The position numbers and the translations under genes were made by a program. DNA of 52,180 nt, from assembly GCA_035552775.1 (NCBI GenBank), contig DASZKW010000056.1, forward strand, positions 1 to 52,180, in the 5' to 3' direction. Below, piece after piece: positions 7,408-15,789 of this stretch; the stretch's first letter is position 1; each line of letters starts with the position of its first letter. The stretch comes from DASZKW01 sp035552775 (GTDB lineage Bacteria > Actinomycetota > Acidimicrobiia > Acidimicrobiales > Palsa-688). The notes under the pieces are model-generated. The model saw only the letters and a program-made list of their open reading frames with translations. It had not been told where the DNA came from and searched no databases.

Positions 7408-9444
7408 TCATGGGACGGCGGCGACCACAGCGAGCACGACGATGAGCGCCACGAGCATGTAGGCGACGTAGGCATCGAGGCGGCCGGACTGCAGCCGTTT
7501 GGCGGCGTTGGCGAGGGCGAGCAGTACGCGCCGACCGGGACGGTACAGGTAGGTCTCGACGGGCTCTACTACCGTCGAGCGGGCTTCGACGTGGCCCGCC
7601 TCGAGGGTACCGGTATCGGCGACATCCTCGACAGTGACGGTCTGGCGGCTGGTGCCGAGGACGTTGCCGAGCACGTGGCGCGCCACGTTGGCGTACCCGA
7701 AGCTGCTGTAGCTGTCCGCTCCCGCTACCCCGGTCGTGGCTGACCGCCAGGCCGGCACCCGGCGCACCCGGAGGAACCGCCCGCGGGACAGCGCCACGGT
7801 GAAGGCACCGACGGCGAGGAACCCAATGGGCATGACCACGCTCAACCATGACGGCGAGAGGATCGAGAAGTTGGCGAAGACCGGTTGGAGGACCCATGGA
7901 GACTTGAGCGCCCCGAGCACCGTCGAGGCGGGCAGGACCGGCGCCAGACCGTCGGCGATGAAGCGGATCACCCACGGTGATGCGGCCGCCAAGCCAACGC
8001 AGGACATGGCGAGCAGTCCGAGACCGGCACGCCCGAAGATCCCGCCGTCTGTCACCATCGTCGGGTCGGGGGCAGGGCCAAAAGGGCGACCGAGGATGGT
8101 GAGGCCGAGGAGCCGGACGAAGGTGAGGGCGGCGACACCGGCGGTGAGCGCCACGAGCGCTCCCGCCGCGGCCATGGCCAGGCGCAGCTCGAGCGGTCCG
8201 ACCCGGAACTCCTGCATGAGCGCCTCGAGGAGGAACCATTCCGACGCGAACCCGATGGTGGGGGGCAGTCCGGCGAGGGTGAGCGACCCGAGCCCGAAAC
8301 AGGTGCCGGCCCAGCGGTGGGTGTGGCCGACACCGCGAAGGTCGTCCAAGGTACCGGTACCCCAATCGGCGGTGATGAAGGCGCCGGCGGCGAACAGGCC
8401 GGTCTTGGCCACGGCGTGGGCAAGGACTTGCAGGCTGGCGGCGAGCAGACCGACGGCGACGAGCCGGGGATGCGAGGTTGCCGCACCGGCAAGGGCAACG
8501 CCGTAGCCGACGGTGATGAGTCCGGCGTTTTCCACACTGGAGTAGGCGACGACGCGGTCGAGGTGGGATTCCACGCCGGCGAAGACGATGCCGAGCAGGG
8601 CGGTGACGCCCCCGGCGACGAGCACGACCACCGCCAGCCACACGGGGGGGCGGCCCAGGATGGCGAGGAAGCGCCACAGCCCGTAGAACCCGACGTTGGC
8701 GGCCAGTCCCGCGAGCGCGGCCCTGATTGGGCCCGGGGCGGCCGGATAGCCGACGGGCAGCCACACATGGAACGGCACCAGTCCGACCTTGGCGCCGAAA
8801 CCGGCGATGACCAAAACATAGGCGGCGTCGTGCAGCCCACCCGGAGAAACGTGCGCCCAGGCCGCCAGGGTGTAGCTGCCGGTGCGCCCCGCCAGGAGCA
8901 AGAAGCCGACCAGCAGGGCGGCGCCGCTGGCCTTGCCGATCCCGAAGGTCACCCACGCCGCCCCAGGGTGGGCTCCCCGGTCTCGGCGGACGCCGACCAG
9001 GATGTAGAAGGCGACGGTCAGGCTCTCCCACGCGAAGAGGAAGGTGAAGGCGTCGCCGGCGACGACGATGACGGTCACCGAGCCGAGCATGACCAGGTAG
9101 CCCGCTGCGGTGCCGTGCCCAGTGAGCCGCCCCGGCTGATGGGCCCAGCTCACCAGGCAGGCAGACACCAGGACTGCCAGGGCGGCAGTAAGGGTGAGGA
9201 ACAGCCCGGCGAGCCCGTCGAGGCGCACGAGGGTCCGCCCGACTCCGAGTGTGGACCCGAGGTCGAGCGTTGTGGGCCGGTGGAGGACGCTGAGCACACC
9301 GGCGGCGCACACCAGAGCGCCGCCGACCATCCCGGCCACGTATGGCACCTCCCGCGTCGGGCTGCGCCCGGCGTCGAAGGCCAGGCCGATGACCGCCCCT
9401 GCGGCCCAGGCGCACAGCCCGGCGACGAGCAGGTGGGGGATCAT
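7408..9444 (-). CDS. HyfB/Mrp-like proton-translocating antiporter subunit of hydrogenase-4-like complex
   Basis: A 678-residue polytopic protein with the proton-antiporter core: L-F-A-W-E-S-L-T-V-A (canonical Glu in helix 5), F-G-A-K-V-G-L-V-P-F-H-V-W-L-P (Lys in helix 7), A-Y-S-S-V-E-N-A-G, and A-V-A-K-T-G-L-F (Lys in helix 8). These are the conserved charged residues of NuoL/M/N and HyfB. The key antiporter charges are retained, unlike the metal sites of its partners. Start ATG overlaps the preceding stop by ATGA. The C-terminal about 120 residues (E-T-Y-L-Y-R-P-G-R-R, then a final helix) resemble the extension of HyfB. Gene order matches mycobacterial Rv0083. Confidence 0.9.
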   Translation of the reverse strand: MIPHLLVAGLCAWAAGAVIGLAFDAGRSPTREVPYVAGMVGGALVCAAGVLSVLHRPTTLDLGSTLGVGRTLVRLDGLAGLFLTLTAALAVLVSACLVSWAHQPGRLTGHGTAAGYLVMLGSVTVIVVAGDAFTFLFAWESLTVAFYILVGVRRDRGAHPGAAWVTFGIGKASGAALLVGFLLLAGRTGSYTLAAWAHVSPGGLHDAAYVLVIAGFGAKVGLVPFHVWLPVGYPAAPGPIRAALAGLAANVGFYGLWRFLAILGRPPVWLAVVVLVAGGVTALLGIVFAGVESHLDRVVAYSSVENAGLITVGYGVALAGAATSHPRLVAVGLLAASLQVLAHAVAKTGLFAAGAFITADWGTGTLDDLRGVGHTHRWAGTCFGLGSLTLAGLPPTIGFASEWFLLEALMQEFRVGPLELRLAMAAAGALVALTAGVAALTFVRLLGLTILGRPFGPAPDPTMVTDGGIFGRAGLGLLAMSCVGLAAASPWVIRFIADGLAPVLPASTVLGALKSPWVLQPVFANFSILSPSWLSVVMPIGFLAVGAFTVALSRGRFLRVRRVPAWRSATTGVAGADSYSSFGYANVARHVLGNVLGTSRQTVTVEDVADTGTLEAGHVEARSTVVEPVETYLYRPGRRVLLALANAAKRLQSGRLDAYVAYMLVALIVVLAVVAAVP

Positions 9445-10259
9445 CGCTGCCGCCGGGGGTCGAGCATGCCGACACCTATGAGGATCCCGTTCAGGAGGCT
9501 GAAGGGGCTGGGCGGCGACCCGGGGACCCACACGTCGACGGGCAGGAGCGTGCCGATGCCGCCATAGGTCGGGTAGCTGGGATGGGCCAGGCCGCCGCTG
9601 ATGGCGTCTGTCCCCGCCGCGATCACGATTTTCGGGGCGGGCATCGCCTGCCAGGTGCGTCGCAGGGGGCCGGCCATCCCGGCCGTGCCGGCACCGGTGA
9701 CGAGCAGCAGGTCGGCGTGGCGGGGGCTGGCGGTGAAGAAGACCCCGAGGCGTTGCACGTCATAGACCGGGTTGCCGAGCGCGGCGATCTCCCACTCCTC
9801 GGCGCCGTCGGATCCGGCGTCGACGTGGCGGATGTGGACCGAGCGGCGCAACGACCGCACCCGCAGGGCCAGCTCGGCCCGGGCTCGCTCGACGGAGTCG
9901 TCATCGGGGTCGTGATCGGCGCCGACGGCGAGGCCGGGCACGATCAACGAGTCGCGTTCGACGGCGGCGACGTCGATGCCGGGGTCGAAGGCGAACAGCT
10001 CCGGGCGTTCGGCGACGCAGCGGCCGCAGAGGATACAGCGCCCCCGGTCGACCCGGACCTCACCCCCGTCGACGGTAATGGCCCTAGTCGGGCACAGCGA
10101 CGCGAGCTGACGATCGCCGCCGGGCGCGCTCGCTTTGGGCGACGACGGACCGCCGGTCACCGTGATCGCTGCCCGGTAGTGGGGGCCGTAACCGTCGGGG
10201 CGGCGAGGGTAGCGGGTGGTGACGATCCCGTCGCGCAGTCCTCGGGGCACCCAGGGCAT
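9441..10259 (-). CDS. Ferredoxin-NuoB/HyfI-like fusion lacking all proximal cluster cysteines
   Basis: A 272-residue protein. Residues about 45-95 form a single-cluster ferredoxin domain: C56-P and C75-x-x-C78-x-x-C81; the position expected for a further Cys is R85. Residues 130-272 align with the 20-kDa NuoB/HyfI subunit (H-I-R-H-V-D-A-G-S, A-S-P-R-H-A-D-L-L-L-V-T-G, V-D-V-W-V-P-G). In that family four Cys hold the [4Fe-4S] cluster next to the active site. Here they are D151, E154, D218 and S248 (D-A-G-S-D-G-A-E-E, G-T-D-A, P-G-S-P-P). The fold is kept but the cluster is not expected. ATGA overlap with the next gene and one-base overlap with hycE. Mycobacterial Rv0082 is the positional equivalent. 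Confidence 0.85.
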   Translation of the reverse strand: MPWVPRGLRDGIVTTRYPRRPDGYGPHYRAAITVTGGPSSPKASAPGGDRQLASLCPTRAITVDGGEVRVDRGRCILCGRCVAERPELFAFDPGIDVAAVERDSLIVPGLAVGADHDPDDDSVERARAELALRVRSLRRSVHIRHVDAGSDGAEEWEIAALGNPVYDVQRLGVFFTASPRHADLLLVTGAGTAGMAGPLRRTWQAMPAPKIVIAAGTDAISGGLAHPSYPTYGGIGTLLPVDVWVPGSPPSPFSLLNGILIGVGMLDPRRQR

Positions 10260-11758
10260 CAGCCCGCCACCCCGGCCAGGTTGACCCCGAAGCTCGCCTC
10301 GATGAACACGAAGTCGGTGAGGATGTCCCCGCCGAAGGCGTGGGAGAACAGCGCGAAGTTGTGGAACGACGCCGTGCGGGCCTTGACGTGGGCCAGGTGG
10401 CCATCGGTCACCTCGACCAGGTAGATGAGCTCGCCCTGGGGGGACTCGCTCCAGCCGAGCCCGGTGCCATCTGCGACCGGCGCCGGGCAGCGCCACGGGC
10501 CGTCGGGGTGGGCGCCTAGCTCGTCGAGGGCCTGGCGGAGCAGGTGCCATGACCCGGCGACCTCCTCCGCTCGGATCCATTGGCGAGCCAGGGCGTCGCC
10601 GGCGTCTCGGGGACCGGCCGGCGCGAAACCGAGTTGGCGGTAGCCGCCATAGGGCCGCTCGATCCGCACGTCGGGGCCGGTCCCCGAGCCCCGGCCGACC
10701 GGGCCGAGCGCGCCGTGGACGACGGCCACGGCTGGCGCCACGATCCCCGTGGTACGGAGTCGGTCGAGGAACGACGGGGTGGTCATCAAGGTTCGCAGGT
10801 CCCGTGCCAGGTCGGCTTCGATGGCACGGAGGGCGCCGAGCGCCTCGTCGGGGGCCAGCAGCGGCGGCCCAGTGGTCCCCCCGAGTGTGACGACGCCCCG
10901 GGCGAAGCGGTGCCCGCACAGGTCGGCCTGGAGACGCAGGAGGCGCTCTTTGTGCCAGCTCAGCCGGGCGTATGCGACGGCTTGGCCAGCGCCCTCGGTG
11001 TGGCGGATCATCGAGTCGAGGTGATGAGCGATCCGCTCCAGCTCGGCGTGGACCACCCTCAGCAGCTGGGCGGCCGGCGGGGGGTCTACCCCGCCTAGGG
11101 TTTCGATCGCTCCGCAAAAGGCTATGGCGTGGGCCGCCGACATGGTCCCTTCCGCCCGCTCGGCGAGCAGCACCCCGTCGCCGGGGTCCAACCCGGTAAA
11201 GCGGCGGGCGATGCCCCGGTGCTTCAGGTAAGGGCGGACCCGTAGCTGGGGGATGTCCTCGCCGAAGGTCTCCACCAGGTACTCGACGGTCTCGAACACG
11301 CCTGAGCGGACGGGGCCGTAGGGGATGGTGAACACTCCCTCTCCGTACACGTGGCCGGGCAGCGCAGAAGTGTCGGGGTCAACCCGGACCCCAGCCTCGG
11401 GGCGGCCCGGGCGGAGACGGTCGCCGCCGTCGCCTGTGAGGGGGAACACTAGAGCGTCGAGGCGAGGGTGCCCGTCAGCCACGAGCCCGAACAAGTCGTG
11501 GATCTCCCGCTCATACCAAAACGCCCCCGGCACCACCGGGGTCAACGCCCGGTAGTGGTCGACACCGGCGGGGAGAAGCGCTTCGATGATCTCCACCGAC
11601 GCTCCGTCGGCGATCAACGCTCGAAGCGAAGTCGCCCCGCCGTCCCGGGCGGTAGCGACCAGCCCGGTGAAGCGGCCGCCGGAATCCGTCGCGCCGGCGA
11701 CCGCCCCTGCGAGGTCGTCGGGATCGACCTGGCGCGCCACCGCGGCGAGCGAGGTCAT
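10259..11758 (-). CDS. hycE: HycE-like large subunit (NuoC-NuoD type) without NiFe ligands
   Basis: A 499-residue protein. The first about 130 residues are a NuoC-like domain ending in Y-E-R-E-I-H-D-L-F-G-L. The rest is the NuoD/hydrogenase large-subunit fold (G-I-A-R-R-F-T-G-L, E-R-A-E-G-T-M-S-A-A-H-A-I-A-F, H-A-E-L-E-R-I-A-H-H-L-D-S, S-P-Q-G-E). A NiFe hydrogenase needs two CxxC pairs. The first is replaced by E-x-x-x-G-T-M-S, and the C-terminus has no CxxC at all, only F-V-F-I-E-A-S-F. It therefore cannot hold a NiFe centre, and it is not a NuoD paired with a quinone-type NuoB either. This matches energy-converting-hydrogenase-related complexes such as mycobacterial Rv0087. Confidence 0.88.
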   Translation of the reverse strand: MTSLAAVARQVDPDDLAGAVAGATDSGGRFTGLVATARDGGATSLRALIADGASVEIIEALLPAGVDHYRALTPVVPGAFWYEREIHDLFGLVADGHPRLDALVFPLTGDGGDRLRPGRPEAGVRVDPDTSALPGHVYGEGVFTIPYGPVRSGVFETVEYLVETFGEDIPQLRVRPYLKHRGIARRFTGLDPGDGVLLAERAEGTMSAAHAIAFCGAIETLGGVDPPPAAQLLRVVHAELERIAHHLDSMIRHTEGAGQAVAYARLSWHKERLLRLQADLCGHRFARGVVTLGGTTGPPLLAPDEALGALRAIEADLARDLRTLMTTPSFLDRLRTTGIVAPAVAVVHGALGPVGRGSGTGPDVRIERPYGGYRQLGFAPAGPRDAGDALARQWIRAEEVAGSWHLLRQALDELGAHPDGPWRCPAPVADGTGLGWSESPQGELIYLVEVTDGHLAHVKARTASFHNFALFSHAFGGDILTDFVFIEASFGVNLAGVAG

Positions 11759-13212
11759 CTCGGGGCTCCCAACTCCGCCGCGGCGCGCTCCAACAAGTGT
11801 GAGAGGGCGCCTGGCGGATGGACGCCGAGCAGCGTGAGACCGCCCAGTCCTAGCAGCATGGCAGTCACCACCATCCAGCTGGTCTCGCCCTTGACAACGG
11901 TATCGGGCGTGGGTCCGAGCATGGTCTGGGTCCCGAAGAACGACAGGCCGAGCGAGGCGACAGTGACCAGTACCACCAGAACGGCGACGACAGCGTCGGC
12001 CGGGTCGGCGAGACCGCCCGACACGATGAGGAGCTCGCTGCGGAACATCCCCCCTGGCGGCATGGCACACAGGCCGAGCACGGCCAGCACGAGCATCGGC
12101 CCCGACCATGGCAGCGCCCCGATACCCCCGCGTATACGGGTGATGTCTTTTGTGCCGAGCTTGCGGACCACGCTGCCCGCGCCGAAGAAGGCGGTGCCCT
12201 TGGCTGCCGCGTGGGCCAGCACGTGCAGGAGCACACCGACGACGGCGATCGGGGCCGAGAAGCTCATCCCGATGGCCAAGATGCCCATGTGCTCGACGCT
12301 CGAGTAGGCGAACAGCCGTTTGAGGTCGCGTTGGCTGGCCAGGTACAACGCCGCAAGGCCGAGTGACGCCAAACCGAACGCCAAGAGGACGTCGCGGGGA
12401 AACGTCGGCCCGACGGCACGCACGGCGATCTGGAAGAACCGCAAGATGGCATAGAAACTCACCGCCAGCAGTGATCCCGACAGGAGCGCAGACACCGGCG
12501 TGGGCGCTTCGGAGTGGGCGTCGGGCAGCCAGGTGTGCACCGGTACCAAACCCATTTTGGTACCAAACCCGAGCACCGCCAGCACGAACGACAGCCGTAC
12601 CACCGCTGGGGGGAAGTGGGCGGCCGAGGCGAGCAGCTTGGGGTAGAACAGTTCGTAGGCGTCGCCGAACACCTGGGCGCCGGCGTAGTACATGACAATC
12701 GTGGCGAGAAGTCCTATCCCCAATCCCATCGACGCGATCAGCACGTACTTCCAAGCGGCCTCGGTGGCGCCGTCGGTGTCGTCGATGGCCACCAGCAACG
12801 CGGAGACGACGGTGGTGACCTCGACCGCGACCCACAGCAACGCCAAGCCGTTGACAAGGCAGGCCACGGCCATCGACCAGCAAAACACGTTCAGCCCGGC
12901 AAAGAACCGACGGGAGTAGCGGGCCCGGGCGGCAGTGTCGCCGTCGGGATGGACGTAGCCGACGGCGAAGATGGCGGTCAGCGCGTAGAGGAAGGTCACG
13001 GCCACCAGGAACACCACCGACAGCGAGTCGACGCGCAGCCAGCCCGACAGGGCGGTGGTCGGCGCGCCGGCTGGCACGAGCAGCACCGAGAGCGCGAACG
13101 AGACGGCCCCGGCCGCCACCGTCAGGGCCCGGGCGGCCCGAAGCGGGACGAACCAGCACGCCACGGCCACCGCTGCCGGCCCGATCAGCAGCACCACGAG
13201 GTCCCAGCTCAT
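11755..13212 (-). CDS. hycQ: HycQ/HyfF-like antiporter-type membrane subunit
   Basis: A 485-residue polytopic protein of the NuoL/M/N-HyfF family: L-L-W-V-A-V-E-V-T-T-V (helix 5 Glu), F-G-T-K-M-G-L-V-P-V-H-T-W-L-P-D-A-H-S-E-A-P-T-P-V, F-A-Y-S-S-V-E-H-M-G, and H-A-A-A-K-G-T-A-F-F. All main charged residues of a proton channel are present. Start ATG at 13212; its stop overlaps the hycE ATG (ATGA). It is the counterpart of mycobacterial Rv0086. Confidence 0.9.
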   Translation of the reverse strand: MSWDLVVLLIGPAAVAVACWFVPLRAARALTVAAGAVSFALSVLLVPAGAPTTALSGWLRVDSLSVVFLVAVTFLYALTAIFAVGYVHPDGDTAARARYSRRFFAGLNVFCWSMAVACLVNGLALLWVAVEVTTVVSALLVAIDDTDGATEAAWKYVLIASMGLGIGLLATIVMYYAGAQVFGDAYELFYPKLLASAAHFPPAVVRLSFVLAVLGFGTKMGLVPVHTWLPDAHSEAPTPVSALLSGSLLAVSFYAILRFFQIAVRAVGPTFPRDVLLAFGLASLGLAALYLASQRDLKRLFAYSSVEHMGILAIGMSFSAPIAVVGVLLHVLAHAAAKGTAFFGAGSVVRKLGTKDITRIRGGIGALPWSGPMLVLAVLGLCAMPPGGMFRSELLIVSGGLADPADAVVAVLVVLVTVASLGLSFFGTQTMLGPTPDTVVKGETSWMVVTAMLLGLGGLTLLGVHPPGALSHLLERAAAELGAPR

Positions 13213-13222
13213 CGCTTGGCCC

Positions 13223-13924
13223 TCAGCCCTTCAGCCTGTCCAGCACGTCGGTCGACAGTGTGTCGGTCCGGCCGTGATGCACCCGCATGAGCACCCCGAA
13301 GACCACCACGGCCACCAGCAGGTCGAACAGGAACGCCACCTCCACCACGAGCGGGAGGCCGGCGGCGACTACCAAGCTGGTCACCGACACCCCGTTCTCC
13401 AGGGAGAAAAAGCCGACAGCCTGGGAGATCACGTCGGAGCGGACGATGACCAGCAGGAACGCCACCAAGATCACCGCCGCGGAAAGGTTGAACGCCGCCG
13501 CCGGCAGTGAGTGGGAGTGCACGGGCAGGCTGCCGAGGACGAAGACGGCGAATACCGCCAACCCGATGGCCAGTAGCGTCATGGTCGCCACACTCAGCCG
13601 GTTGGAAGCCACCAGCTCGACCCTGGCGTCGCGCAGCAGGCGCACTATGACCAGCGGTACCACGATGACCTTCAGGCCGAGCGACAGCACCGCCAGGGCG
13701 TACAGGTCCGGGATCCCCCGCGCCGCGGCCACGTACGCGGCCAGGGCCGTGACCGCTAGGGATTGGAACGAGTAGAGACGGATCTGCGAGCGGGAAAGCG
13801 GGGCGCGCAGCATGGCGAACTCGCTCAACAGGACCACCAGGGTGAGCCCCTCCGCCACCCCCGAGAAGGCCGACGGCACTTGCGAGTGCACGAGCGCCGC
13901 CACCGGCACACCGACGCCGATCAT
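13223..13924 (-). CDS. hycP: HycP/HyfE-like small membrane subunit
   Basis: A 233-residue protein with about six to seven hydrophobic segments, in the position of HyfE/HycP (related to NuoK): G-L-T-L-V-V-L-L-S-E-F-A-M-L-R and late V-G-F-F-S-L-E-N-G-V (the conserved E-N-G in a membrane helix). Start ATG overlaps the hycD stop by four bases; ten bases separate it from hycQ. It completes the membrane arm of the complex. Confidence 0.85.
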   Translation of the reverse strand: MIGVGVPVAALVHSQVPSAFSGVAEGLTLVVLLSEFAMLRAPLSRSQIRLYSFQSLAVTALAAYVAAARGIPDLYALAVLSLGLKVIVVPLVIVRLLRDARVELVASNRLSVATMTLLAIGLAVFAVFVLGSLPVHSHSLPAAAFNLSAAVILVAFLLVIVRSDVISQAVGFFSLENGVSVTSLVVAAGLPLVVEVAFLFDLLVAVVVFGVLMRVHHGRTDTLSTDVLDRLKG

Positions 13925-14892
13925 GCGCCACCACCCAGGAACAGCACCAGCACCGCCAGCACGGCCAGGAGGAACGCGGCTGCCATGAACTCGGTGATCT
14001 TGAACAGGCGCAGCTTGGAGAAGCTGTTGTCGATCAAGGTGAACACCAAGCCGACGGCAAGGGCCTTACCCAAGAAGACAACGACCGCCAGTCCGATCGC
14101 GCCAGGCTGGCGGGAGCCGGCCAACCCCCAAGGGGCGGCGAACACGTTGATGAGCAACACGTAGAGGATCAGCTGCTTCATGTTCGATCCCCACTTGAGC
14201 AAGGCCAGCGCAGGCCCGGAATGCTCCAGGGTGCGAGCCTCGTCGATCATCCCGAACTCGAGCGTGCTCGAATGCGTTTCCACCGGGATCCGGCCCGTGT
14301 CGTTGAGTACCACCAAGAAGAAGGCGAGGGCGGCGAGCAGGTGGGCCGGCCGGATAGCCGCGGCGAACGACGAACGGGCGGCGGCCGCCTCGGCGTAGGG
14401 CAGGTCGGTGGTGGTGATCAACGCCACGCTGAAGGTCACGAACAGGATCGAAGGCTCGATCAAGGCGGCGAAAGTCATCGCCCGCGACGAACCGAGCTGG
14501 GCGTAAGGGGCGTCGGTCTCCGCCGCGGCGAGGGCAACGGAGAAACCGGCGAGGGCCAGGATAAAACCGCCGCCGAGGATGTCGCCCATGTAGCCGAGCG
14601 GGAGGCTGTAGGTGGTCAGCTCGGGGATGAGCAGCGGCACGACCAGATAACACATGAACGCCACCACGGGACCGGCGAGGAACACCCAGCTGGCGTCCTC
14701 GGGGACCAGGGTCTCCTTGCGGAACAGCTTCGCCAGGTCGTAGTACGGCTGGAGGACCCTGGGACCGCGCCGACCCTGGAACCGGGCCTCCACTTGGGCA
14801 ATAGCGCCCGATACTCCAGGCGCGAACACCAGAATCGTCAGATCCTGGCCGACCTGGATCACGGGTTGGCTCAGCTCAGCTCCGGCTACCAC
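13921..14892 (-). CDS. hycD: HycD/NuoH-like membrane subunit, first gene of the operon
   Basis: A 323-residue membrane protein of the NuoH/HyfC/HycD family, which links the soluble arm to the proton channels: G-R-R-G-P-R-V-L-Q-P-Y-Y-D-L-A-K-L-F-R-K-E (canonical quinone-side loop), A-E-T-D-A-P-Y-A-Q-L, R-I-P-V-E-T-H, and L-E-F-G-M-I-D-E. The GTG start at 14892 has GAGAGGG six bases upstream; that ribosome site can be masked by the riboswitch described at 14899-15000. It leads the tightly overlapping operon that runs down to 6978. Confidence 0.9.
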   Translation of the reverse strand: MVAGAELSQPVIQVGQDLTILVFAPGVSGAIAQVEARFQGRRGPRVLQPYYDLAKLFRKETLVPEDASWVFLAGPVVAFMCYLVVPLLIPELTTYSLPLGYMGDILGGGFILALAGFSVALAAAETDAPYAQLGSSRAMTFAALIEPSILFVTFSVALITTTDLPYAEAAAARSSFAAAIRPAHLLAALAFFLVVLNDTGRIPVETHSSTLEFGMIDEARTLEHSGPALALLKWGSNMKQLILYVLLINVFAAPWGLAGSRQPGAIGLAVVVFLGKALAVGLVFTLIDNSFSKLRLFKITEFMAAAFLLAVLAVLVLFLGGGA

Positions 14893-14898
14893 CTCGCA

Positions 14899-14937
14899 CC
14901 CTCTCTACCCATAGGCGAACAAGACGTCTGGGTAGAG
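14899..14937 (-). promoter_or_regulatory. Riboswitch expression platform masking the hycD ribosome site
   Basis: On the minus strand, CTCTACCCA (14937-14929), the last part of the aptamer, is perfectly complementary over nine bases to TGGGTAGAG (14911-14903), which runs into the Shine-Dalgarno AGAGAGGG (14906-14899). Without fluoride this hairpin would hide the ribosome site; with fluoride the pseudoknot would take the 3-prime strand and free it. This predicts fluoride-induced translation. The pairing is seen in the sequence; the switch direction is inferred. Confidence 0.65.
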
Positions 14938-15000
14938 GCCATCAGCCCGTGCGGGCGGTTCGGGAACCCAAGGGCTACCCCACCGGGGCTTCATCCGGCT
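14931..15000 (-). promoter_or_regulatory. Fluoride (crcB) riboswitch aptamer upstream of hycD
   Basis: Read on the minus strand: stem CCGG, loop ATGAAGCC, stem CCGG (14998-14983), a 22-base linker, then AACCGCCC, GCAC loop, GGGC and TGATGGCCTCTACC ending at 14931. The 3-prime block and the AUGAxGCC hairpin loop match the fluoride aptamer consensus, with the loop GCC able to make the pseudoknot with GGC of GGCCTC. The linker is longer than usual, which is the weak point. A TAGAGT -10-like hexamer at 15012-15007 would start the RNA right at the aptamer edge; I see no clear -35. Confidence 0.75.
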
Positions 15001-15079
15001 GGTGCCACTCTAGCGCCTGAGACCACGGTTTGGGATTTTGGTCGGCTCCGCGCGGAAGGGGACCACGGACACGGAGCGG

Positions 15080-15451
15080 TCAGGCCGCCGCTGCCAGGGC
15101 GAGGCCGGCGGCCGCCGCCAACAGCCCGAGTACCAGGGAGCCGGCTACGTTACGAGCAGCCGCCTCCAAGGTTCCCTCCTCGATCAGATGCACCGTCTCG
15201 TAGGAGAAGGTCGAAAAGGTGGTGTAGGCCCCGCAGAAGCCGACACCCACGACCGTCGCCGGGAGGTGCCCGAGCCCGTCGTAGAGAGCGAGGCCGCTGA
15301 TGAGCCCGAGGAGGAACGCACCGGTGGTGTTCACCACGAACGTCCCCCAGGGGAACGATCCCGCGGCCCGCGAGCTGACCCACTGGTCCAACGCAAAACG
15401 GGTGGGAGCGCCGACCGCTCCCACGGCAGCAACTCCCAACAGGGTGATCAC
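15080..15451 (-). CDS. crcB: CrcB (Fluc) fluoride channel subunit
   Basis: A 123-residue, four-helix protein with the Fluc signature: G-A-P-T-R-F-A-L near the start, G-T-F-V-V-N-T-T-G-A-F-L-L-G, and G-F-C-G-A-Y-T-T-F-S-T-F-S-Y-E. The N-x-x-G-x-F-x-L-G and G-x-x-G-x-x-T-T-F-S-T-F blocks line the fluoride pore. Its ATG overlaps the upstream DUF190 stop by four bases. The second CrcB at 15767-16204 has a different charge pattern, so the two may form a heterodimeric channel. Confidence 0.92.
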   Translation of the reverse strand: MITLLGVAAVGAVGAPTRFALDQWVSSRAAGSFPWGTFVVNTTGAFLLGLISGLALYDGLGHLPATVVGVGFCGAYTTFSTFSYETVHLIEEGTLEAAARNVAGSLVLGLLAAAAGLALAAAA

Positions 15452-15789
15452 CGGCGAGGTTCGCTCCGGGACGGGTGGGAGACCACTTCGACGGGTCGAC
15501 GCACGGCAAGTCCTCGTAGACCCATGTCCTCCACGCTCGACACGAACGACTCGATCCGGCTGGGCTCGTCGACGATGATCACCACGACCGGGACGTCGTC
15601 GGTGACCGAAAATTGCCGGCGCACGCGGCTCGACGCGCCGAATCCTCCGACGCCCCGCAGGACGGTGGCGCCGGCCAGGCCGGCCTTGCGGGCCCGCCCG
15701 ACGAGCTCGACGTATGCCGGTGCACCGCGGTGACGATCGGCCTCGTCGAGGTAGATCGTCAATCGTTCAGCGGTCCCAGTCAGAGCCAC
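15448..15789 (-). CDS. DUF190 (PII-like) protein between two crcB genes
   Basis: A 113-residue protein with R-L-T-I-Y-L-D-E-A-D-R, G-L-A-G-A-T-V-L-R-G-V-G-G-F-G, V-P-V-V-V-I-I-V-D and a closing strand, the DUF190 pattern. GTG start with GAGGAGA upstream; it overlaps the upstream crcB by 23 bases and the downstream crcB by four, so it is translationally coupled to both. A regulatory or accessory role to the fluoride channels is inferred from this constant association. Compared with the copy at 6978-7346 it lacks the H-H pair after D-R, having H-R-G instead. Confidence 0.88.
   Translation of the reverse strand: MALTGTAERLTIYLDEADRHRGAPAYVELVGRARKAGLAGATVLRGVGGFGASSRVRRQFSVTDDVPVVVIIVDEPSRIESFVSSVEDMGLRGLAVRRPVEVVSHPSRSEPRR

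Noticed and set aside
8317..9567. 416-codon plus-strand frame over the HyfB-like gene
   Set aside because: Composition is Gly/Asp/Glu/Gln-rich noise opposite a clear membrane protein gene.
9441..14892. Formate hydrogenlyase or NiFe hydrogenase
   Set aside because: The large subunit lacks both CxxC pairs and the small subunit lacks the cluster cysteines, and no maturation genes are nearby.
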